The notes below the pieces were generated by a model. That model saw only the letters and a program-made list of their open reading frames with translations. It made no database searches and was not told the DNA's origin. Shown piece by piece: positions 28,842-36,860 of a stretch of 64,000 nucleotides of DNA. The stretch is from DATJHM01 sp963777355 (GTDB lineage Bacteria; Chloroflexota; Ktedonobacteria; Ktedonobacterales; Ktedonobacteraceae): positions 310,001-374,000 of the forward strand of contig CAVZQK010000080.1 in the NCBI GenBank assembly GCA_963777355.1, read 5' to 3'. The position numbers and the translations under genes are program-made. Positions within the stretch are counted from its first letter, which is position 1, and the number at the start of each line of letters is the position of its first letter.

Positions 28842-29370
28842 GCCAGATGAGCTGGTGCTTTTCCTCAAACATGCTGGTCCTCTATTTTTGCCCCTTGATC
28901 CACCTGATGAGATGGCACGTATTGTCATGGCTGTATTCAAGGATCTGGCTCAGAGAGAAGAGCATCATCAAGAAAAAATGGAAGTGCTCTTCGACTGGCT
29001 TGCCGCTGGACCTCTTCTCAATTGGTTTAGTCTTCCATCCGCTGGAGAACAGCATCTTGCCGATGTTCTCACCGCCGCCAATCTCAACGCGCAAGAGTGT
29101 GGCCAGTTCTTTGAACGCTACGGCAAAACCTACATCCCCCTCTATCCTTCTTCCTCTATCTTATTGAACCTCTTTGAACGTTATGCTCATCTCCAGGAGC
29201 GGAGACGCATTTTCTATCTTCAATCCTGGCTGGACTGTTTCATTAACACAGCAGACCTTAGAAAACGTTTTGCAAGCCGCTCAGTTGCAAAGCACAGACA
29301 AAGTCGCCTTTCTTCAGCAATATGGGCAACGCTATCTGACTCTTTATCCCAAATCCCAAGTGCTCCATAG
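28828..29370 (+). pseudogene. GAP1-like protein B, third piece
   Basis: Continues B as MAHFKPDELVLFLKHAGP, PLDPPDEMARIVMAVFKDLAQ and FFERYGKTYIPLYPSSS. From about 28880 onward the DNA becomes almost identical to copy A (24860 onward). The frame breaks at the TTT of 29238-29240. Removing one T restores WLDCSLTQQTLE as in copy A. Confidence 0.7.
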
Positions 29371-29689
29371 TTACGTCCAGGAGTTTCTCGCCTGGCTTTT
29401 GACGGCTGATCTCGCTCTTTTCAAGAACAGAGAACCTTCTCTGACAGAAAAGCTCTTACTCTTCCTGTATACCTGCTCTGCAAAACAGGACCCCGTTTTT
29501 CTTCCTTTTTCGTCACAATGGCTCTATGCCTGGCTGGTGGTAATCCATCTTATGCGTGAGCCAGCGCTCCTTTCCCAGAAACCAGAGCAGGTTGTTACAA
29601 GCGTTGAAAAAATCCTGAGCGAAAAAGTCTTTCCCAGGACACACGTGTCAACTTATCAGAGAGCTCGCCCTCGCCTGGCTTGCGGATGA
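29240..29689 (+). pseudogene. GAP1-like protein B, fourth piece
   Basis: Continues B as SLTQQTLENVLQAAQLQSTD, FLQQYGQRYLTLYPKSQVLH and LLLFLYTCSAKQDPVFLPF, nearly the same as copy A residue for residue. It shifts again near 29630 (EKVFPRTH in place of a continuation to QLIRELALAWLADERQIV). A TAA at about 29708 occurs where copy A reads ELLDPLYQRL. Confidence 0.68.
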
Positions 29690-29709
29690 AAGGCAGATTG
29701 TCGCCTCAT

Positions 29710-30734
29710 AAATCCTCTGTACCAGCGGCTATCAGGATCAGCTATGCTTTCTCTCCTCTACGCCCTGGCCGAGAAAGCCAATGAAGGCTTCGTCAGAGGC
29801 GCTACTCAAAAACTCTGCTCCTTCCTTGCCTGCAAGTCGCTGCAAGCTTTCAACCGCGCTTTTCTCGCAATGACTCGCAAGACATCTTTCTGCAAAGCTT
29901 CGTCAATACGCTGCTAGATGGCATCGACGAAAAGACCCGTACCTGGCTCATTACACGCGCTTGGCCCGCCGAGCTTTCTCTCGCCTGGAAAAATTACGTC
30001 TCTCAGCAGGCGTTTCATACCCTGGCTCCCCCCTCGCGCTATGAGCGTTTATCTATGGAGTGGGAGTGGAAGGTTGCACGCAAAAAGATGGACCGGGCGC
30101 TGCAAAGTCGGGATGACGAGAAGATTGTTCAGGTCTGTATCGAGCATATGATGATACTGACTGGGAAGAAAGCGCAACTCCCACCAGACTATAGAGATTG
30201 GTTGGACAAAGCATGGCGCAGTGTGTTGCTGCTGCAAGGACAGATTTCCTGGTGGGATCAAACAAAGCCGCAGTCTCCTCCAGCTAGAGCTCTTACGTCT
30301 ACTAATGATATAAATGCTCCAGAAGCGGCTGCCGCACAGCAGATCATACAGGCCGGACCTGCCAGTAAAGCGGCCTTTCTCCAGATGGAGGTGGCGCTGG
30401 TAAGGGGCGATATTGGTAGAATTGTCGAGGTGGCAACGGCCTATGAAGAAGTATTCCGCCTCTTCCCTGAAAAAGTGCCCGACAAGTGGCGTGTGCAGGT
30501 GAAAGCGGCCTGGAACTTTGTTGTGGCTTGGCGCGAGGCGGATTACAAGACCACCTGGCTAGTAAGTACAGACTCCTACAAGCAGGCCAGGAAATAGGAC
30601 GACTCGTAAAAGAGGGAAGTTGTACGCCATTGTTTACTGCCTACGAAGTCCGACATCTTCGTGAGCTCTGGCAATTCCTGACCCAGCAAGAGGCGCAGCA
30701 GGTGCGCACCACTCCCAGGGAGGAAATTTCTTAA
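29710..30734 (+). pseudogene. GAP1-like protein B, C-terminal piece
   Basis: Resumes with MLSLLYALAEKANEG (about 29743) in a frame that breaks near 29788. It continues through NTLLDGIDEKTRTWLI and EWEWKVARKKMDRALQSRDDEKIV (open from 30055), then QIIQAGPASKAAFLQMEVALVRGDIGRI. The last frame reads LFTAYEVRHLRELWQFLTQQEAQQVR and stops at 30732-30734. The sequence is almost copy A's 3' part, but it ends earlier because the tail after PREEI is out of frame. Confidence 0.65.
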
Positions 30735-30751
30735 AAGACTCCAGGCGGACT

Positions 30752-31192
30752 TTGTCTCTCCATCTCAGTAACCACCGCCCTGGATCAGCTATGTCCTCTC
30801 TTCTCTACGCCCTGGCTGAGAGGGCTAATGAAGGCATTCGTCAGAGGCGCTACTCCAAAACCCTGCTTCTCTCTTGCCTGCAAGTCGCTGCAAGCTTTCA
30901 CAATAGCTTTTCTCAGAATGACGCGCAAGATATCTTTCTGCAACGTTTTGTCGATGCTCTGCTAAAAGGGCTCGACGAAAAGGTGCTCATCTGGCTCAGT
31001 AAGCGCGAGTTGCCTCTTGATCTGCCTCTCTCATGGAAAAATTACCTATCTCAACAGTCAGCTTCTCCTCTCTCATCACCTGCATGGATCAGGCGTCTCT
31101 TCCAGAGGAAAGAATCTTCTAAATCTCGCTCTTTGTTTCTTTTACAAGCTTCTATGAACATAAAATATAATGCTCATAGAAGCTGTCTCTAG
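30752..31192 (+). pseudogene. Third partial GAP1-like fragment (C-terminal block only)
   Basis: The ORF carries one more copy of the GAP1 3' block: SSLLYALAERANEGIRQRRYSKTLL, SCLQVAASFHNSFSQNDAQDIFLQ, LPLDLPLSWKNYLSQQ. It is more diverged than the A/B pair and has a new C-terminus (WIRRLFQRKESSKSRS). No N-terminal GAP1 domain precedes it. It looks like the residue of a third tandem copy fused by deletion to the end of B. Confidence 0.6.
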
Positions 31193-31203
31193 ATTTCAGG
31201 CGA

Positions 31204-32823
31204 CTAGCATGCTGCTAGCTGAAAACAGCCACCCGTATTCTGTTTGCCTGCCATTTGAATGTCTCCTTGCTGGTCGACATACAGTATAACTATCGCTTTG
31301 TTTACGGAATCGCCGTTTTTGTCAAACGCGATCTGCCCACTCACACCCTGAAACGCCTGGTTACCCGTAATCTGTGCCAGACCTTGACGGAGTGCATCTG
31401 TTGTGATAAGCGTACTTCCTGTCTTCAAGGCATTCTGGCAGCCTTGCAAGATCGCTGTTGTCGCGTCATACGCCAGGGCAACATCACTATCGGCACGGGA
31501 AAGACCATAGACGTTTGGATGCTTGTTTCCAGGGTCAAAATTGGACGCATATTCACTGAAAAAAGCCGGTTTTTGCGCGTTCGGTTCCAGAATACCCCAT
31601 TCATCGGGGTAGAAGAATGAAGTGAAGTGTAATCTGCTAAATCCGGCCCGCGCACTACTAGGATATCCGCGCAACTGATAAAGGGCATTACCGCCCATTA
31701 TTTGTAGATTAGGCTGCGAGGTCGGTATGTTAGTCAGAAGAGTAGCGAGATCATTGGAATTTCCAGAGAAATAGATCAGATCGGGATTTTTTGCCAGCGC
31801 AGCATTTAAAGGCCCTGGCAGTGTCTGGCTCTCTCCCACTGTATATTGCTCTATGTCTACTATCTGATTAGCAGGGATCTTCTGTTTGAAGTCATTTGCC
31901 AGGCTACTACTGTCAAGATTGTTTTGATCGAAAAAGAGGGCAATGCGCTTCGCATTTAATTGTTGAGTGGCGTATTTAGCTCCTTCAATGGCTTGATTGG
32001 TGTTGGATGGTGCCACACGGAAGAAGAAGGGTGAGACACCCGTCAGTTCGTCAGCAGAAGCCGTCTGAGAGACGAGTGGAATACTAGCTTTGGAGAGAAT
32101 GGCGATTGCTTTCTGTGTTCTGGCGCTGTCCGGCCAACCTAGTACGCCAACAATGGTCTGATCCTGACTGACGGCTTGCACAATCTGCTGCGCAATTTTC
32201 GTTGTGTCATCAACGACACTACCAGCGTTGGCTATCAAGAGGCAAACCTGTTTCCCTCCGCTGAGCTTTGCCCCATCGTTGTACTCTTTCTGAGCAACAT
32301 ATGCTCCTTGCAGAGCATCTTTTCCTGCACCAACTTCGTAATCATTGCCTGTCAGGGCCGTTCCAACAATCAAAGTGACATAATTTGTGGAGGTGCCCTT
32401 AATCTGAAGATCTTCTAGATAAATAAGTGTTTCTGCATCACTTGCATCCTGTGCGGTTGCCTGGAGCCATTCTGCCCTGGCCCCAATGCTATCCCCATTT
32501 TTAAAGCTCTGAGCTCCCTGGCTTTTGAGGCCTCCATCGCTTCTGTTAGTGTCGAATGCATAGCTCCCATCACTAATACCAATAAGTTCTTTGTTCGATC
32601 CCGAACTCTGCATAACTTTGATTGCTGAGGTGGCTGCTTTTGGTGCTGGCGTTGCGCGGTGAAGAACTACAGGGGTTGCTTTCTTTTGTGTACTGCTGTT
32701 CAGAATACTACCTGGAAGAAAAATGATAGTCCCAGTTCCCAGGACGACCAGAAGGCCTGCAACAAACAGGATGATGGTTAGCCAGGTTCGTCTCTGCTTA
32801 TAGATAGGAGCACGTCTAGCCAC
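31204..32823 (-). CDS. Membrane-anchored type 1 periplasmic-binding protein
   Basis: A 539-residue protein with one N-terminal TM anchor (TWLTIILFVAGLLVVLGTGTII) and a Ser/Thr/Pro linker. A short helical segment follows (about residues 70-135, FKNGDSIGARAEWLQATAQD). Next is a LivJ/ANF-receptor-type ligand-binding domain (about 145-500) with YVAQKEYNDGAKL, VGVLGWPDSARTQKAI, IPLVSQTASADELTG and FFFRVAPSNTNQAIEGA. These domains bind amino acids or small ligands. No ABC permease is nearby, so it is more likely a sensor than a transport component. It converges on the GAP1 cluster and could be its extracytoplasmic ligand sensor; that link is inference. Confidence 0.85.
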   Translation of the reverse strand: MARRAPIYKQRRTWLTIILFVAGLLVVLGTGTIIFLPGSILNSSTQKKATPVVLHRATPAPKAATSAIKVMQSSGSNKELIGISDGSYAFDTNRSDGGLKSQGAQSFKNGDSIGARAEWLQATAQDASDAETLIYLEDLQIKGTSTNYVTLIVGTALTGNDYEVGAGKDALQGAYVAQKEYNDGAKLSGGKQVCLLIANAGSVVDDTTKIAQQIVQAVSQDQTIVGVLGWPDSARTQKAIAILSKASIPLVSQTASADELTGVSPFFFRVAPSNTNQAIEGAKYATQQLNAKRIALFFDQNNLDSSSLANDFKQKIPANQIVDIEQYTVGESQTLPGPLNAALAKNPDLIYFSGNSNDLATLLTNIPTSQPNLQIMGGNALYQLRGYPSSARAGFSRLHFTSFFYPDEWGILEPNAQKPAFFSEYASNFDPGNKHPNVYGLSRADSDVALAYDATTAILQGCQNALKTGSTLITTDALRQGLAQITGNQAFQGVSGQIAFDKNGDSVNKAIVILYVDQQGDIQMAGKQNTGGCFQLAAC

Positions 32824-33072
32824 GTATTACCCTCCTTAATGCCATTATTGATTTTATACAATATTCATTATGTAAAGAATTATAAATTAAAATACCAATT
32901 TCATCAAGTGTATTTGGAAATATATTTTTCTTCTGAAAGATAAAAAAGGTTTTTCTGATTCTTTACTCTCAAACTATCGTATTTTATTCATTAATAAATG
33001 TAGCATTGCGAGGCAGCCATTTATACTTATAACATCTCTCTAAAAGAAGTGGATACTTGCGGCAAGTCCCGA

Positions 33073-33133
33073 TTTTCCATAAAGAATGCCCCAGGCCTGA
33101 AGAACAATGGCCTGGGGCATTCTTTATGGAAAA
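33073..33133 (-). terminator. 25-bp perfect inverted repeat; likely original tRNA-Phe terminator
   Basis: TTTTCCATAAAGAATGCCCC continues to a 25-base arm (33073-33097) that pairs perfectly with 33109-33133, loop 11 bases. On the minus strand it directly follows the 17-bp duplicate of the tRNA-Phe 3' end and ends in TTTT. This is where the tRNA terminator would have been before the island inserted. Confidence 0.7.
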
Positions 33134-33147
33134 GGTGCCGAGAGACG
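33131..33147. repeat. att-like repeat, left end of island
   Basis: Seventeen bases identical to 36398-36414, corresponding to the tRNA-Phe acceptor/T-arm 3' end plus flank. The identity stops at 33148, so this is only the fragment expected at the distal end of a tRNA-integrated element. Confidence 0.75.
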
Positions 33148-33243
33148 AACTTAGCTGTTAGTACTCAGTGAGCACTTTTTGATATATCCTCAAGCTCATT
33201 GCTTCTATTTTATGTTCACTGAGTGCTATTGAAAATGACGTGA

Positions 33244-33813
33244 TTACTTTAATTTCGATGTCAATAGAGATAGAGGTAACTCACTATGGAATGTATAAAT
33301 GGGAAAATGCCTATTTTCATAAATCAATCTGGTCAGGTTGGATAAGCCTGCCAGAGGACTCAGATCTGATATCTAGGTATAAGAGAGATGCAATGTAGTC
33401 AGGTTGAGTAAGTTCGTCAAGGAGTTAAGGTCGGAAACCTTCACATTGATGATATTCAATATCGTCAAATTAGCCAGAATGAGACATCTACTCCAATAAG
33501 TTGTAAAGCATCTAATTTACGTGCAAAGGCCTGGCGATATGCTTTCTCAAACTGTTCAGCTTTGCCTGCCATAGTAGGATCTTCCTGCATCTTACGAAGC
33601 TCAGGCAAAACTTGATCTATCTTGCTTATAATGCGGTCTTCTCGAATAATCGACGTCCTTGCCGCTGAGCAAGTGCATTGGAGGTCTTAGCTTTGAAAAA
33701 TCGATAAGATCTGCTGAAATATCATTGCTCAGAGAGTCTTTTAGCCACAGCTTGCATATCGATTTTGCTGCAACTGCACCGATTTCGATGGCAACCACCA
33801 TAAGAATTGACAT
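33244..33813 (-). pseudogene. Decayed NACHT/LRR-like protein
   Basis: ATG 33813, after a GAGAGGG site, opens with MSILMVVAIEIGAVAAKSIC. Through at least two frame changes it continues KIDQVLPELRKMQEDPTMAG and FARKLDALQLIGVDVS. This resembles the helical region that precedes the NACHT ATPase in many STAND proteins. The reading then jumps straight into leucine-rich repeats: LANLTILNIINVKVSDLNSL, TNLLNLTTLHLSYT, an in-frame stop, then ISDLSPLAGLSNLTRL. No Walker motifs lie between, so the NACHT core appears deleted. It is a remnant, not a working gene. Confidence 0.6.
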
Positions 33814-34150
33814 TGTATCCCTCTCTACCTGAATAACCCAAAGAAAGCAGTTCTTGTTAATAGATAAACGCGAAAGTATCAGTATTTTACAATGCTTTTG
33901 AATACCCAGCAAATAAGCAAGTGGCAAGTATAACGCTTATTTTGTATCGAAAAATCCTCGATCAACGTGGCATACCTGGTTTATACTTTCTAGAGGGTCC
34001 AGCGAACCCAACATATTCAAAAAGATTTGCTTTCGATTTTCATGGCAGCAGGTACTAGTCCTTTTAAGAAGAAGTAATATCCATTTTGTTTTTCAAGTCA
34101 AACCGCCTATAGTATAAAAGATAATGCTATATTAATTGGTGGAGTTTACT

Positions 34151-35113
34151 ATGTTTTACCGAAGAAAAATATTACTTGCGTTACTAGAAGCTTTTGGTGG
34201 CTTTCTAACAAAGACAGATTGCCAAAAGCTGCTTTTCCTTTATTGTTGCCGTAGAGAAAAAAACTATTATGATTTTTTCCCCCATAAATATGGCAATTAT
34301 AGCCTCATCCTGACACAAGACAAAGATCGGCTCACAAATCTTGACTTTTTAATCCCCCATAATGATTTTCAGCTCAACAATAGGCAGCAATCTTATCTAA
34401 GTCAACTAAACCCGAAAGATCTGGCCATCTTACACACCTTTGTCTCAGAAATCGGAGGACTGCGAGGCGAGGGGCTCATTCATAAAACATACGTAGAGAT
34501 GCCCCAATATGTATCCCGCAGTCAAATTGCAACACAACTCTTGACAGAAACAGAATATGAGCATGTTAGCCGCACATGGAACAACGATAAGATGCCATGC
34601 CTATTCACCATTGGCTACGAAGGTCTATCAATAGACGCCTATTTAAATCTGCTCATCTCAAATAATGTGGCGATACTGGTCGATGTAAGAAAAAATCCTG
34701 TCTCAATGAAATATGGATTTTCAAAAAAGAAACTCATGGCTTATACAGAGTTAGCAGGAAAAAACTATATTCATATTCCAGATTTAGGAGTGCCTTCTGA
34801 GCTAAGACAAGACTTGCATAATCCTGCCGCCTACCAAAAGCTGTTTGATTTCTATTATTCCCATATTTTGCCTCATCATGTAGACACACTTGAGCAACTA
34901 AAAAAGATCGTGTCCACCAATGGCCGAACCGCCATAACTTGCTTTGAGGCCGATCATCATTTTTGTCATAGACATAAGGTAACCGAGTACCTACAAAATG
35001 ATCCAACGTTTAATACAAAAATACTTCATCTTCATAAGAATGGCTCTTGTTTTCCTGATACACACTCTCGGAATGGACTTTTGGAGGAAAATGCTATATA
35101 TTCATCTATATAG
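34151..35113 (+). CDS. DUF488-type protein with N-terminal helical domain (island cargo 1)
   Basis: A 320-residue protein. The N-terminal region (about 1-110) begins MFYRRKILLALLEAFGGFLT and has KLLFLYC and KYGNYSLILTQDKDRL, loosely like Panacea/SocA-type domains. The C-terminal half (about 155-285) is DUF488: FTIGYEG, DVRKNPVSMKYGFSKKKL, GVPSELR and CFEADHHFCHRHKV with the conserved C-E-CHR set. ATG 34151 is preferred over TTG 34136 because GGTGGAG lies six bases before it. It is AT-rich relative to the chromosome. DUF488 function is unknown. Its pairing with the next gene, 32 bp downstream, suggests a two-component module. Confidence 0.78.
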   Translation: MFYRRKILLALLEAFGGFLTKTDCQKLLFLYCCRREKNYYDFFPHKYGNYSLILTQDKDRLTNLDFLIPHNDFQLNNRQQSYLSQLNPKDLAILHTFVSEIGGLRGEGLIHKTYVEMPQYVSRSQIATQLLTETEYEHVSRTWNNDKMPCLFTIGYEGLSIDAYLNLLISNNVAILVDVRKNPVSMKYGFSKKKLMAYTELAGKNYIHIPDLGVPSELRQDLHNPAAYQKLFDFYYSHILPHHVDTLEQLKKIVSTNGRTAITCFEADHHFCHRHKVTEYLQNDPTFNTKILHLHKNGSCFPDTHSRNGLLEENAIYSSI

Positions 35114-35145
35114 CATTTTATCCCTATTTCCATTCGGAGGTAAAA

Positions 35146-36057
35146 ATGTATCTTCCTCACGAAATACTATCTGCTAAGGTTCTTATCACTGTTAAAACGT
35201 ATCCTTTGCCTTCAAGTAAATATGGTGAGTTAGTATGTACTGCAGGCTTTCTTTCTGATGGAAAATGGATACGGTTATATCCCATTCCTTTTAGAGATCT
35301 ACCCTATGATAATCGATATTCAAAATATCAATGGGTAACTCTTGATCTGGTTCGTAACTTGAAAGATTTTCGATCTGAGAGCTATCGACCTAAATTTGGT
35401 ATTGATACAATTAAGATTGGAGAGAAAATTGATACTGGAAAAAATAGAGATTGGGCTGAACGTAAAATACACGCGTTGAGGGAAGTTTTCATCTCAATGA
35501 GCGATATTATACAGCTTGCTAAAAGTGATGAGAAGAGGTCGCTTGCTACGCTTAAGCCTCTTGAAATCGTTGATTTTGTTATTGAAGAAGATCAACGTGA
35601 TTGGAAACAGAAATGGCAAGATCAACTCCTTCAGTATGATTTATTTGATTTGGATGAAAAAGGTGAAGGCAAAAAACGAGATGCTGTAGCTAAAGTCCCT
35701 TATAAGTACTCCTACAAGTTTTTATCTCTAGGAGATACAAAACCCAGAAAACTAATGATAGAAGATTGGGAAATAGGAATGCTTTATTGGAATTGTCTTC
35801 ACCAGTGCGGTGGAGACGAGAAACAAGCTAATCGTCTTGTAAGACAAAAATATTTTGATGATTTCTGTATAAAGAAGGATATTCATTTATTTTTAGGGAC
35901 TACTTTGCAGTATCATTTACGAGGAGCACCAAATCCATTCGTGATTATTGGAGTGTTTGTTCCCCCCAAGCCCGTCGAAAAATCTCCAAAGGGGATTGAG
36001 TCTAGCAATTTTAAACCAGAGGGCATACAACAACAAAACCTATTTGATATGCCCTAA
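35146..36057 (+). CDS. Uncharacterised protein paired with DUF488 gene (island cargo 2)
   Basis: A 303-residue protein, no TM segment, highly charged. It starts MYLPHEILSAKVLITVKTYP, followed by KYGELVCTAGFLSDGKWIRLYPIPFRDL. The KWIRLYPIPFR motif recurs in proteins I have seen beside DUF488 genes, but I cannot name an established function. A Lys/Asp-rich middle and a C-terminal region HLFLGTTLQYHLRGAPNPFVIIG complete it. GGAGG lies seven bases before ATG 35146. Same strand and short spacing indicate co-transcription with the DUF488 gene. A nucleic-acid-related or defence role is a guess from island context. Confidence 0.7.
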   Translation: MYLPHEILSAKVLITVKTYPLPSSKYGELVCTAGFLSDGKWIRLYPIPFRDLPYDNRYSKYQWVTLDLVRNLKDFRSESYRPKFGIDTIKIGEKIDTGKNRDWAERKIHALREVFISMSDIIQLAKSDEKRSLATLKPLEIVDFVIEEDQRDWKQKWQDQLLQYDLFDLDEKGEGKKRDAVAKVPYKYSYKFLSLGDTKPRKLMIEDWEIGMLYWNCLHQCGGDEKQANRLVRQKYFDDFCIKKDIHLFLGTTLQYHLRGAPNPFVIIGVFVPPKPVEKSPKGIESSNFKPEGIQQQNLFDMP

Positions 36058-36125
36058 GCCTAGTGTCAAAAACTTCAAGATAAACTTTAATATGTCAATT
36101 TTAATACCAGACAAAATTATAATAA

Positions 36126-36287
36126 AAGAGTGTAGAAGCGCATGCAAAGGGGCTCTATACTGTACATCCAAAAGTAGTGCAGGAGATACTTGGACACACT
36201 GAGATTAGTATGACGATGAATGTTTATTCTCATGTGTTGCCAACTATGCAAAAAGATGCAATGGGCCGCTTAGATAATCTGTTTTGA
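36126..36287 (+). pseudogene. Tyrosine recombinase/phage integrase, C-terminal fragment
   Basis: The last 53 codons of an integrase are preserved: VHPKVVQEILGHTEISMTMN and VYSHVLPTMQKDAMGRLDNLF. The catalytic His (LGHT) and the nucleophilic Tyr (VYSH) are visible. A stop occurs just upstream and no catalytic-domain N-terminal part or Arg motif is present. Its location beside the tRNA-Phe is typical of integrative elements and identifies how the island arrived. Confidence 0.82.
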
Positions 36288-36311
36288 CATCGAGAAAAGC
36301 TTTCGATGTCA
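36285..36311 (+). terminator. Hairpin after integrase remnant
   Basis: TGACATCGA pairs with TCGATGTCA around a nine-base loop, overlapping the integrase stop codon and followed by TTTAC. It is a plausible terminator, without a long T run. Confidence 0.5.
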
Positions 36312-36345
36312 TTTACGGTGTCAAGTAAGCAAAAATATTAAACAA

Positions 36346-36388
36346 GAATGAGCCTAGACCCGCTTTACATCCGGGTTTAGGCTCATTC
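36346..36388 (-). terminator. 17-bp hairpin downstream of tRNA-Phe
   Basis: GAATGAGCCTAGACCCG pairs with CGGGTTTAGGCTCATTC (one G-T pair) around a nine-base loop. On the minus strand it comes about 15 bases after the tRNA-Phe 3' end and is followed by TTGTTTAATATTTTT. It is the current tRNA terminator, probably brought by the island. Confidence 0.75.
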
Positions 36389-36397
36389 CAAAAACGC

Positions 36398-36414
36398 AAA
36401 GGTGCCGAGAGACG
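36398..36414. repeat. att-like repeat, right end of island within tRNA-Phe
   Basis: The same 17 bases as 33131-33147, here forming the 3' end of the intact tRNA-Phe gene. Confidence 0.75.
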
Positions 36415-36475
36415 GAATTGAACCGACGACACTAGCATTTTCAGTGCTATGCTCTACCAACTGAGCTATCTCGGC
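36403..36475 (-). tRNA. tRNA-Phe (GAA)
   Basis: Cloverleaf on the minus strand: acceptor GCCGAGA/TCTCGGC, D-arm with AGCTCAGTTGGTAGAGC, anticodon arm TAGCA-CTGAAAA-TGCTA (anticodon GAA), T-arm GTCGG-TTCAATT-CCG. The discriminator is A, and the encoded 3' bases are ACC then T, so CCA is not fully encoded. Confidence 0.95.
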
Positions 36476-36860
36476 GTTTGTGGCACTACTATACCATGTC
36501 TTTTTCTCTCCGTCAACACTTTTCTTTGAAGATTTTCTACCCCTAAACAAAATATTTTGCCTTTCTCTCTATAACTAATTCCCCTCTCCTCGCTTGAAGT
36601 CGCTCCTTTCGCGTTTTCTTGCTGATGCCTATTTTCTCTTGTTGAGGTTGAGCTTTTCTATGAGAGGGTAGGCCTTTTCTCCTATGCTTACTGCGTTTCA
36701 AGCTGTTTCATTCTAAGGATGCGCTAATATGCATATCTAGAAGCATTTATTTATGTGCAGTCCATTCTGCCGCGTGAGCAGAGATTATGACTGTGTGATG
36801 GTACAGGCACCTGACTTGTACATCGTATGATCGTATTGTAGCTGAGAGGTGTATTTGTTT
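36476..36860. other. Intergenic region between tRNA-Phe and LysM gene
   Basis: This 385-bp stretch has no convincing ORF. It should hold the tRNA-Phe promoter (minus) and the LysM-CHAP promoter (plus); I could not assign either confidently. Confidence 0.4.

Larger units (their letters stand above)
33131..36414. mobile_element. Small genomic island integrated in the tRNA-Phe 3' end
   Basis: A 17-bp direct repeat, AAAGGTGCCGAGAGACG, lies at 33131-33147 and 36398-36414. The right copy is the 3' end of the intact tRNA-Phe gene. Between them are a tyrosine recombinase C-terminal fragment next to the tRNA, a decayed NACHT/LRR-like gene and two intact AT-rich genes. Base composition is visibly more A/T-rich than the flanks. 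The integrase remnant beside the tRNA and a second terminator hairpin support site-specific integration followed by loss of mobility. Confidence 0.75.

Noticed and set aside
33073..33133. Perfect 25-bp inverted repeat considered as a MITE
   Set aside because: No target-site duplication or second copy in the window; its place next to the tRNA 3' fragment and TTTT tail fits a tRNA terminator better.
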